NCBI GenBank assembly: GCA_964458255.1 | Contig: CAYWHY010000004.1 | Coordinates: 1-56,397, forward strand | DNA: 56,397 nucleotides | Direction: 5' to 3' | Source: Suilimivivens sp964458255 | Lineage (GTDB): Bacteria > Bacillota > Clostridia > Lachnospirales > Lachnospiraceae | Part shown: piece after piece, positions 27,453-35,071 of the stretch | How the letters are laid out: each line of letters opens with the position of its first letter | How positions within the stretch are numbered: the stretch's first letter is position 1 | Notes under the pieces: model-generated | Databases searched by the model: none | What the model was told of the DNA's origin: nothing | Seen by the model: the letters and a program-made list of their open reading frames with translations, nothing else | Translations under genes and position numbers: made by a program

Positions 27453-29693
27453 TTATGAATTTTCATTTACATAAATCTGTATTCTGTTCTGAATAACACG
27501 AACCGTATCCCCGACAGATTTCTGTCCTTGAAAGAAGGCTTGCGTCTCCTCCGTAATGATATGAATCAGTTCCTCATTTACTCTTCCCGCTATTTTTTCG
27601 GCAGATGTAAGGATGTTTCTTACCGCATCAACCTCTGTACTTGTTGCAGCATAAATATCCATTTGAAAATCATCATATCCCCACGTGGTTTTTGGATTTT
27701 CTATCTGCTTACCGTTTATATCATAATAATCCGGCGTCATATCATTCTCAAATTGTTTGTCAAGTGCTGATTTCTTAATGGGAAATCCCCATGTGTTATG
27801 TTTCTTTACCAAATTATTTTGATATTCCTCCGAAAGAAATATTTTTACAAACTCCCATGCTGCATCTTTCCGGTTCGATTGTGCGGAAATTGCAATACTG
27901 TCGTTTGCAGGCTGAATCAGATTTCCTTTTCTTTCACTGTTCGGATATCCGATAAAAGTAATCTTTTCCCCGAAAAGTCCTGTCATCATCTGATATTCCT
28001 GCACCGAGCTCACCTGCGTTTCCAAAACTAACAGGTTATCATTTCGTATTTGTTCGGAAATACCTTCCATCTCTTCCTTATAATCTGCCTCTTCCGGAAA
28101 CTGTGCCGCAAACTCAAGTACTCTTATAAATTCTTCACTGTCAAAGAAACATTCTCCCGTCTCCCAGTTAATAAATTCATCAATATTGTTATACACACAA
28201 TAATAGAAAACACTTGACCGGGTTCCGTAACAAAACACTTTTCCCACATCACTGTTTTCTGCCAGATTCAGCATTTCATCCAGTGTCCAGCCGGTTGCAT
28301 CACCTACACGGGATGATTTAATTGCCGCCGAAGACACATAAAATTGTGGAATAATAGCATAGAGACTGTCCTTTATTTCATATGCACCCAAAACATTTTC
28401 AAGATACTCTGACTGTTGAATGCCATCCTTTTCCATGTAAGGGTATAAATCTTCAAATACGCCTTTTCCTGCATACCGTTCAAATTCAAGATTGGTAATA
28501 TTGATAATATCCGGGCAATTTCCGCTTATAATATCATTGTTAAATTGTGAAACGGCAGCATCATAATCATCTGTCTGTAAATATTCTTTTACCGTAATCC
28601 GATATTGATCATTTGATTTATTAAAATCAATAATATCATTACGTATATCCTGATTCAGCCACAAAGTTCCATATACAAGTTCCTGCTTTACAGGTGCTTC
28701 AGAAACCGGTACTTTTTCCAGTAATACAACAGAATACTGCCACTTTTCACCATCATACTCCTGCAACATGGCAAAAAAACGGCCATCGCCAAGCTGCCCT
28801 GCCACATCCACATTATCGCTGTTGACATCCACGTCCAGCCATGTAAAAATTTCTTCTGACGTATCCGAATCAAAATCATAAGTAAACAAACTTCTTGCAT
28901 CGCTCACAAGCAGACTTGTTTCAATTCCTTTATAATACATTTGATTATAGCTATTGTCGTTTTCTACAAGCTTTTCAGCTTTTACAGACTCCAAAAGTTT
29001 TTTTGTCTGTAAGTCAACCGGCTTAATCTGTATGCCTTCATCTCCCCACATTTTGGCAAACACGTTCCCTTCCTTCGTTGCAAAAAGGCCGTCTATCCAA
29101 TCGTTTAATGTAATCTCTGCCATCTTATTGCCCTTTTGGTCTGTCACATAAATGCAAGTACTTCCGTCACTCATATAAAGATTACCGTCAGCATCCATAA
29201 CAACATATTGCAGATAAAAACCTTCTGTTTCATCAAAAACAGAGTGGATGTCTGTCTTGCTGAGCAACTTTCCATCAGAAGCAGAAATCTCCCACAGCTC
29301 AGTATATTCCTCCATTTCTTCGTATCTCTGAATTACCAGCAACAGATTGCCTGCTTCATTCAAAATCATCTGTTGAACGGAAACATTCTGTAAAAAGTCA
29401 ACGGCTGCTTCACAGTATGTTCCATCCCCGAGATGATACCCATACAAAACACATGTGCCTTCTTCTGTCTGCTCATTCCATGTATAACCCAACATATATA
29501 AAACATCATCTTTCTGTACAACATTCTGTATGTACTCTGATGTAATCTCAAGTTCTCTGTATTCCGAGATATAACAAAATTCCTTCTGCAATGTTTGCGC
29601 AGTTTGTGTGCTGCTTCCACCGCATCCCGTCACACCGGTTATTAATGTTCCCAATAGCAAAAATGTTACTATCCTTCTTATATTTTTTTTCAT
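27453..29693 (-). CDS. Solute-binding lipoprotein with propeller-like N-terminal region
   Basis: The 746-residue lipoprotein has a signal sequence with lipobox VTGC. About 330 residues of beta-rich repeats follow (for example NEAGNLLLV, DADGNLYMSD, TKEGNVFAK), suggestive of a propeller. The extracellular solute-binding domain (about 355-735) contains SGNCPDI and ends FFQGQKSVGDTVRVIQNR. It is a paralogue of the second half of the 20229-23495 product; both share the SG-x-x-PDI and GQKS motifs. The substrate is unknown, probably an oligosaccharide. The ATG at 29693 follows GAGG and six T; longer in-frame starts would lie inside the promoter region. Confidence 0.92.
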   Translation of the reverse strand: MKKNIRRIVTFLLLGTLITGVTGCGGSSTQTAQTLQKEFCYISEYRELEITSEYIQNVVQKDDVLYMLGYTWNEQTEEGTCVLYGYHLGDGTYCEAAVDFLQNVSVQQMILNEAGNLLLVIQRYEEMEEYTELWEISASDGKLLSKTDIHSVFDETEGFYLQYVVMDADGNLYMSDGSTCIYVTDQKGNKMAEITLNDWIDGLFATKEGNVFAKMWGDEGIQIKPVDLQTKKLLESVKAEKLVENDNSYNQMYYKGIETSLLVSDARSLFTYDFDSDTSEEIFTWLDVDVNSDNVDVAGQLGDGRFFAMLQEYDGEKWQYSVVLLEKVPVSEAPVKQELVYGTLWLNQDIRNDIIDFNKSNDQYRITVKEYLQTDDYDAAVSQFNNDIISGNCPDIINITNLEFERYAGKGVFEDLYPYMEKDGIQQSEYLENVLGAYEIKDSLYAIIPQFYVSSAAIKSSRVGDATGWTLDEMLNLAENSDVGKVFCYGTRSSVFYYCVYNNIDEFINWETGECFFDSEEFIRVLEFAAQFPEEADYKEEMEGISEQIRNDNLLVLETQVSSVQEYQMMTGLFGEKITFIGYPNSERKGNLIQPANDSIAISAQSNRKDAAWEFVKIFLSEEYQNNLVKKHNTWGFPIKKSALDKQFENDMTPDYYDINGKQIENPKTTWGYDDFQMDIYAATSTEVDAVRNILTSAEKIAGRVNEELIHIITEETQAFFQGQKSVGDTVRVIQNRIQIYVNENS

Positions 29694-29698
29694 AAAAA

Positions 29699-29757
29699 AC
29701 CTCATATCTTGTGTCCGATTTGTTATCACATACAAACTATAGCACAAGATATGAGGT
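29699..29757 (-). promoter_or_regulatory. 15-bp inverted repeat enclosing the solute-binding operon promoter; terminator-like for upstream transcripts
   Basis: ACCTCATATCTTGTG (29699-29713) and CACAAGATATGAGGT (29743-29757) are perfect reverse complements around 29 bp. On minus-strand RNA arriving from UPF0210 the stem would be followed by a run of T, like a terminator. It would also bury the GAGG ribosome site of the lipoprotein gene. The -10 box at 29736-29741 lies in the loop, so locally started RNA lacks the 5' arm and cannot form the stem. Alternatively the repeat is a pair of operator half-sites. Confidence 0.6.
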
Positions 29758-29764
29758 AGTACAA
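29736..29764 (-). promoter_or_regulatory. Promoter of the solute-binding/permease/HlyD/GGDEF cluster
   Basis: The minus strand reads TTGTAC, a 17-bp spacer, then TATAGT. The predicted start is near 29729, giving a leader of about 36 nt. The spacer holds one arm of the 15-bp inverted repeat and the early leader holds the other. Confidence 0.65.
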
Positions 29765-29799
29765 TGTTCTTTGTCTTAATTTTTTCTTAGCATTCCCTG

Positions 29800-31164
29800 T
29801 TAATTTTTGAAACTGTGAATAGGGGCCGGAATTCTGCCGCCTCTGTTTACAAAAGCATCACATGAAAACTGATTTACCGGCATAATAGGTGCATATCCTA
29901 AAAGACCGCCAAACTCTACTGTTTCACCCACACCCTTTCCTATGACCGGGATAATACGTACTGCAGTAGTTTTCTGGTTTACCATACCGATAGCCATTTC
30001 GTCTGCAATAATACCGGAAATGGTGGTTGCCTTGGTATCTCCGGGAATAGCAATCATATCAAGTCCTACAGAGCAAACGCAGGTCATCGCCTCTAATTTT
30101 TCTATTGTTAGTGCCCCCGCTTCCACCGCATTAATCATTCCCTGATCTTCACTCACAGGAATAAACGCGCCACTTAAGCCTCCCACATAAGACGATGCCA
30201 TGACACCACCCTTTTTCACCTGATCGTTCAGCAGGGCAAGTGCCGCTGTTGTTCCCGGTGCACCGGCATATTCCAAACCGATTTCACAAAGAATATCTGC
30301 TACACTATCACCTATCGCAGGAGTAGGTGCAAGTGATAAATCCACAATTCCAAAAGGTACTCCCAGTCTTCTGGAAGCCTCCTGTGCTACCAGCTGTCCT
30401 ACTCTGGTAACCTTAAATGCCGTTTTCTTGATAGTCTCGCAAAGTACTTCAAAGTTCTCACCACGCACTTTACTTAAAGCGGTCTTTACAACACCGGGAC
30501 CGCTGACCCCAACATTAATAATCCTGTCAGCTTCCGTTACTCCATGGAACGCACCCGCCATAAACGGATTATCATCCGGTGCATTACAAAATACCACCAG
30601 TTTGGCACAACCGAGAGAATCTGTTTCCTTGGTGTATTCCGCAGTTTCTTTTACAATTTCACCCATAAGCTTTACGGCATCCATATTAATACCTGTCTTA
30701 GTGGAGCCTAAATTTACGGAACTACATACACGTTCCGTAGAAGAAAGTGCAAGCGGAATGGAACGAATCAAAAGTTCATCTGCAGGTGTCATTCCTTTAG
30801 ATACCAACGCCGAATAGCCACCTATAAAATTTACTCCTACCTTGTGAGCTACCTGATCCAATGTTTTTGCTATGGAAGCAAAATCCTCTACGGTTTTACA
30901 GGCTGCACCACCAATTAATGCAATGGGTGTCACTGAAATTCTTTTATTCACAATGGGAATACCAAAATCCCTTGCAATTTTCTCGCCTGTTATCACAAGG
31001 TCTTTTGCTGCTTCATAAATCTTGTTGTATATTTTTTTATTTAATGTTTCAAGGTCAGAATCAATGCAGTCAAGAAGACTGATACCTAAGGTAATGGTAC
31101 GAACATCCAGATTCTCCTTGGCAATCATTTCATTGGTTTCAACTACTTCAAATAAGTTAATCAT
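29800..31164 (-). CDS. UPF0210 (PFL) family protein
   Basis: The 454-residue cytoplasmic protein belongs to the UPF0210/DUF711 family, sometimes named PFL-family for likeness to the pyruvate formate-lyase fold. Glycine-rich and Cys-containing segments (SSVNLGSTKTGINMDA, VSGPGVVKTAL, CVCSVGLDM) are conserved in appearance. No glycyl-radical motif at the C-terminus is evident. Its biochemical role is not known to me. It follows the UPF0237 ACT-domain gene by 17 nt; the two families are typically encoded as a pair, and the ACT protein may sense an amino acid for it. Confidence 0.92.
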   Translation of the reverse strand: MINLFEVVETNEMIAKENLDVRTITLGISLLDCIDSDLETLNKKIYNKIYEAAKDLVITGEKIARDFGIPIVNKRISVTPIALIGGAACKTVEDFASIAKTLDQVAHKVGVNFIGGYSALVSKGMTPADELLIRSIPLALSSTERVCSSVNLGSTKTGINMDAVKLMGEIVKETAEYTKETDSLGCAKLVVFCNAPDDNPFMAGAFHGVTEADRIINVGVSGPGVVKTALSKVRGENFEVLCETIKKTAFKVTRVGQLVAQEASRRLGVPFGIVDLSLAPTPAIGDSVADILCEIGLEYAGAPGTTAALALLNDQVKKGGVMASSYVGGLSGAFIPVSEDQGMINAVEAGALTIEKLEAMTCVCSVGLDMIAIPGDTKATTISGIIADEMAIGMVNQKTTAVRIIPVIGKGVGETVEFGGLLGYAPIMPVNQFSCDAFVNRGGRIPAPIHSFKN

Positions 31165-31181
31165 GTTGTTTTTCTCCTACC

Positions 31182-31454
31182 TTAAATCCTATGCATCTTA
31201 TCAAAAATTTCTTCCTTCTGGCACTGGATAACAACCCCGATTTTTTCTCCGAGTGTATGCAAATCCTCTGAAATTTCGCCAAAATGCTTGAGGGAATTAT
31301 TGGTATCAACAATCATCATCATGTTAAAATATCCCTGTACAATTGTCTGGGAAATATCTTCAATATTAATTGCATTTTCTGCAAGATAAGTACACACCTT
31401 TGCAATGATACCCACTGTATCTTTTCCAACTACGGTAATAATCGTCTTGTTCAT
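31182..31454 (-). CDS. UPF0237 ACT-domain protein
   Basis: The 90-residue single ACT-domain protein begins MNKTIITVVGKDTVGI, with the ligand-binding Gly/Asp turn typical of GcvR-like ACT domains. Such domains bind small molecules, often amino acids; the ligand here is unknown. I chose the ATG at 31454 over an in-frame TTG at 31469 because family members start MxxxIITVVGKD. It is paired with the UPF0210 gene downstream, and an 84-nt gap separates it from the hydrolase gene upstream. Confidence 0.92.
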   Translation of the reverse strand: MNKTIITVVGKDTVGIIAKVCTYLAENAINIEDISQTIVQGYFNMMMIVDTNNSLKHFGEISEDLHTLGEKIGVVIQCQKEEIFDKMHRI

Positions 31455-31538
31455 TTTTCTTTCCGCCAAATGCTGTCTGTCTTTGGCTTCCTCCCTGTAA
31501 AATAAATTATCTTATTGAGTATAACCGAAACCTTTTTT

Positions 31539-32351
31539 TTATGCAATATGTATTACCGGTGATACTTCATTTCTGCCTGCCACCTGCATGGGAATATCGT
31601 TCATTCCGATTTTTCTGTTTGCTTCTACCATTGCCATAGTGACTTCCACCCTTACCGCTTCATAAGCAAGCTCCGGCAGATTATTGTCTTTACTCAAATG
31701 CCCAAGTATCACAGCCTGCAATTTTTCATGAAGAATACGACTTAGAAGCTGCCCGGCTCTCTCATTTGACAAATGTCCCCTGTCTCCCAATATTCTCTGT
31801 TTCAACTGATAGGGATATGGACCTACCTGGAGCATTCGGACATCATGATTGGCCTCTAACAAAAGAGCATCCATTCCTTTTAACGATTCTACCGTATAAT
31901 CATTGTAATTTCCAAGGTCTGTAACTATCCCTATTTTTTTCTTACCATGACTCATTCTGTATGCCACCGGTTCCGCCGCATCATGAGAAATTTTCATCGG
32001 ATTACACTGCAAATCCTTAATCACTATCTTTTCGTCTGCACAAATCGGCTGAAACAAACCATCAGGTATCTCCCCTAAGGAAGTGCATTTCTTAATGGCT
32101 TCTATGGTTCCCTTTGTTGCATAAACCGGAATCTCATACTTTCTGCTTAACACTCCCAATCCTGCAATATGATCTGTATGTTCATGAGTAATAAAAATAC
32201 CATCAATATCCCGCATGGATAAACCAAGTTCCTTTAATCCTGCTTCCGTTCTCTTTCCGCTGATTCCCACATCCACTAATATATGCGTGGAATCGGAACC
32301 CACATAAATACAGTTGCCGCTGCTACCGCTGGCAATACTGCAAAGTCTCAT
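31539..32351 (-). CDS. MBL-fold metallohydrolase, WalJ/YycJ type
   Basis: The 270-residue metallo-beta-lactamase-fold protein has the metal-binding THEHTDHIAG motif at about residues 54-63. Further candidate ligands are in SHDAAEPV, TDLGN, EANHD and LGHLSKDN. The N-terminus (MRLCSIASGSSGNC) is characteristic of WalJ/YycJ, linked in other Firmicutes to cell-wall regulation or DNA repair. Here it is not next to walKR but follows the FtsA-like gene by 11 nt, so it belongs to the polA-coaE operon. The symbol is left blank because orthology rests on recognition only. Confidence 0.9.
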   Translation of the reverse strand: MRLCSIASGSSGNCIYVGSDSTHILVDVGISGKRTEAGLKELGLSMRDIDGIFITHEHTDHIAGLGVLSRKYEIPVYATKGTIEAIKKCTSLGEIPDGLFQPICADEKIVIKDLQCNPMKISHDAAEPVAYRMSHGKKKIGIVTDLGNYNDYTVESLKGMDALLLEANHDVRMLQVGPYPYQLKQRILGDRGHLSNERAGQLLSRILHEKLQAVILGHLSKDNNLPELAYEAVRVEVTMAMVEANRKIGMNDIPMQVAGRNEVSPVIHIA

Positions 32352-32362
32352 GTTACACCTCT

Positions 32363-34453
32363 CTATTCCTGCCAGTAAATTTCTATTATGTCACCATCAT
32401 AAATTGTTTCCATATACTGTGCTGCTCTTCCATTCAGCGTCGTAACAATTCCCTTCCCCTTAGGTCTTGTTAAATCAAAATTGATGTTATCAAATACATC
32501 TACATAAACATAACTTTTCTTACCGCTAAGGCGAACCGGCTGCTTATTTACAATGACAATAATATCTTTCACGGTTTCTGTATCTTCCTGTGTTATTTCT
32601 TCCTTTGCCTGTACATCAGTATGTTCAGCTTTATTTTCCGTATCACCCGACACATTTTCAACGCCCTTTTCATCCATGTTTACCGCATATTGTGAACCCC
32701 CCATTGTCCATGCCACTGTAAAATTCTCATAAACAGGTGTTTCCCCAGACGCAAGTTCATTGTTTACATATAAATCCATATGGTTATCCAAAGCAATATC
32801 CATAAATTCCATCAACTGAGTTACCGTATAATAATTCAACATTTCTACGGCATCATTTTCCTTAATTTCATAATAATTGGATTGCAATTGTCCATTCACA
32901 CTGGCAAACTTAGGGAGCTGCAATTTCTGTCCGTTTACATTTACCGAAAAGCTGTCCGACACTTCCGGAAGTTCTCCTATTGAAAGTTTACCTTTGCTTC
33001 CTGCCGTGGAATGAATCACACGAATAATATCATTAGCATGAATCGGCGTATGAATATCTGCCATACTTCCGTTTACAGTAATAACAGCCGCTTCCCCCGG
33101 CTCTCCTCTTACAAGTCTGTTCTTTCCGTTTACAGTAAAATTAAGTGCTTTACCGCGTTTCGGGAACAAAGCATCCGTCGGGAAACCTGCCTGCATAGCG
33201 GCATCAGCTACCGTAAGCTTGTTATTATCGTATATTTTTACTTTGTGCTCATTGAAGCTTACAAAAATAAAGTTATTGCTCTGTTCATAGAAGTTCAGAC
33301 AAATACCGACCGGTGTCACAAGCAGACTGTCCTTTTTAATATCTTCTTCAAAATCTATCTGCTGCATCACTTCCTCGCCACGAAGTGCCACACGTTCCTT
33401 AGCAATACCCAATTCTTCGGAAACAGCCTCCGTATAACCGGGAATCTTTCCGCCGCCTCCAACTACAAAGACTGCACTTACTGATTTACCACCGTTTAGT
33501 TCCATAATCTTCCCGGCAATTTCCTTTGCCATTCCTTTGACAGTAGGTTCTATCACCGATAAAATATCACTGCTTTTCATAGTCTTTGGTAAAAACATAA
33601 TATCCTCAAATGAAACCTCATCTGTCGTCGATACTTCACGCTTAATTCGTTCCGCTGTAGTAAAGTCCACAAGACAATACTTTGCAATTTCCTCTGTAAT
33701 GGCATCACCTGCTGTAGGAATCATACCATAGGCAAGAATACAGCCATCATTCGTAATGGAAATATCGGAGGTTCCCGCGCCCACATCAATCAGTGCAATG
33801 TTCAGCATACGGAAACGTTCGGGAATCGCTACCTGAATAGCAGCAATCGGTTCAAGCGTCATATTTGCCACTGTAAGGCCTGCAAGTTCTACCGCCTTAT
33901 ATAAACCATCCACCACATCCTCCGGAAGAAATGTAGCAATTAAATCGACACCTATCGTCCGTGCCTTGTGTCCTTCCAGATTTCCCATAGGATATCCGTT
34001 TAAATAATAACGTACCACGGAATGACCTACACAGTAAAACTTTGTTTCTTCGCCCTTTTTGCTTTCCAAAAATTCTTCATAAGCTTTTTCTACACCGGAA
34101 GAGACCAATGCATAAACGTCTTCCTGGTCAATTTCCTTTTCGTTACCATAAGGATTTTCTACATGAGTAGTTACCGTACAAAGTACACGTCCAGCTGCCG
34201 CAATACAAACATCCGTAAGTTTTCTGCCGACAACACTCTCAAGTTGCTCCTTCACTTCACGGATTGTTTCCCCAACCTTCCCAATATCGTGAATCTGCCC
34301 ATCAAGCATGGCTCTCGTCTCATGCTCTTTTACCCTCTGGGCAACAACAATAAAACGGTCGTCTGCCTTATAACCTACCGTTCCTACAATACTTCTTGTT
34401 CCGATATCCAAACCAAACACTAATTGTCCTGTATATTTTTTTGCTCTTGACAC
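32363..34453 (-). CDS. Large FtsA-like actin-fold protein with C-terminal beta-rich extension
   Basis: The 696-residue protein has an FtsA-type actin ATPase in residues about 10-370: FGLDIGTRSIVG (phosphate 1), IDVGAGTSDISI (phosphate 2) and VVGGGGKIPG (adenosine). The FtsA 1C region appears at about 90-180. An extension of about 325 residues follows, with beta-rich segments, a Glu/Thr-rich linker (about 590-620) and a final domain ending in DGDIIEIYWQE that resembles a beta-grasp fold. True FtsA is about 420 residues and ends in an amphipathic helix, which I do not see. The GTG start has GGAGG 7 nt upstream and overlaps coaE by 34 bp. A role in division or cell-shape scaffolding is inferred. 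Confidence 0.88.
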   Translation of the reverse strand: MSRAKKYTGQLVFGLDIGTRSIVGTVGYKADDRFIVVAQRVKEHETRAMLDGQIHDIGKVGETIREVKEQLESVVGRKLTDVCIAAAGRVLCTVTTHVENPYGNEKEIDQEDVYALVSSGVEKAYEEFLESKKGEETKFYCVGHSVVRYYLNGYPMGNLEGHKARTIGVDLIATFLPEDVVDGLYKAVELAGLTVANMTLEPIAAIQVAIPERFRMLNIALIDVGAGTSDISITNDGCILAYGMIPTAGDAITEEIAKYCLVDFTTAERIKREVSTTDEVSFEDIMFLPKTMKSSDILSVIEPTVKGMAKEIAGKIMELNGGKSVSAVFVVGGGGKIPGYTEAVSEELGIAKERVALRGEEVMQQIDFEEDIKKDSLLVTPVGICLNFYEQSNNFIFVSFNEHKVKIYDNNKLTVADAAMQAGFPTDALFPKRGKALNFTVNGKNRLVRGEPGEAAVITVNGSMADIHTPIHANDIIRVIHSTAGSKGKLSIGELPEVSDSFSVNVNGQKLQLPKFASVNGQLQSNYYEIKENDAVEMLNYYTVTQLMEFMDIALDNHMDLYVNNELASGETPVYENFTVAWTMGGSQYAVNMDEKGVENVSGDTENKAEHTDVQAKEEITQEDTETVKDIIVIVNKQPVRLSGKKSYVYVDVFDNINFDLTRPKGKGIVTTLNGRAAQYMETIYDGDIIEIYWQE

Positions 34454-35046
34454 AAATAATCCTCCAGTTTCCTGTCTATTTGTTTATACGCTTCTGCAAG
34501 GTCCTTACTGTTATCAATAATTACACTGCAATGCTTCCTGAATTCTTCATCCGTAAGCTGTTTTTCCATAATTGAATCTATCTTTTGCTCTGAATATTGC
34601 CTGAACCGGCGCAGCCTCTTTCTGCGTACCTCTTCATCAGCATAAATATACCACATTTCATCCACAATTTCCAAATACCCATCTTCAATCAAAAGTGCTG
34701 CTTCAATTAAGAGAAAATCAATCTCCCCCTTTTCTCTTTCTGTACGGATGGCAGAAATTATATATTCCTTAACAGCAGGATGGATAATATGATTTACCTT
34801 TTCAAGAAGTGTTTCAGAGGAAAAAATCATTTCTGCCATCTTCTTTTTATCAATCCTGCCGTCTTCTGTCAAAATATTGACAGATAATAATTCTACCAGC
34901 CTGTCATAGCAGATTTCTCCCGGTTCCTTTACCCTGTGAGCCACTTCATCAGACAGTATCATACGACAATGATAATGCTTCTCTATGTAAGACAGCACAG
35001 CCGACTTGCCGGCTCCTACTCCACCTGTAATACCTATGACTTTCAT
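34420..35046 (-). CDS. coaE: Dephospho-CoA kinase
   Basis: The 208-residue cytoplasmic kinase phosphorylates dephospho-CoA, the last step of CoA synthesis. The P-loop GITGGVGAGKSAVL is at residues about 5-18, and the DEVAH and EAALLIEDGY segments are family-typical. It follows polA by 25 nt, a common polA-coaE arrangement in Firmicutes. Its 3' end overlaps the FtsA-like gene by 34 bp, so the pair is translationally linked. The last residues (LCQEQKNIQDN) are a short hydrophilic tail. Confidence 0.97.
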   Translation of the reverse strand: MKVIGITGGVGAGKSAVLSYIEKHYHCRMILSDEVAHRVKEPGEICYDRLVELLSVNILTEDGRIDKKKMAEMIFSSETLLEKVNHIIHPAVKEYIISAIRTEREKGEIDFLLIEAALLIEDGYLEIVDEMWYIYADEEVRRKRLRRFRQYSEQKIDSIMEKQLTDEEFRKHCSVIIDNSKDLAEAYKQIDRKLEDYLCQEQKNIQDN

Positions 35047-35071
35047 GTCAGTCTCCCAATCATTCTATGTG

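Noticed and set aside
29800..31164. UPF0210 (PFL) protein as a glycyl-radical enzyme
   Set aside because: No C-terminal glycyl-radical motif and no activating enzyme gene nearby; the family name reflects fold likeness only.
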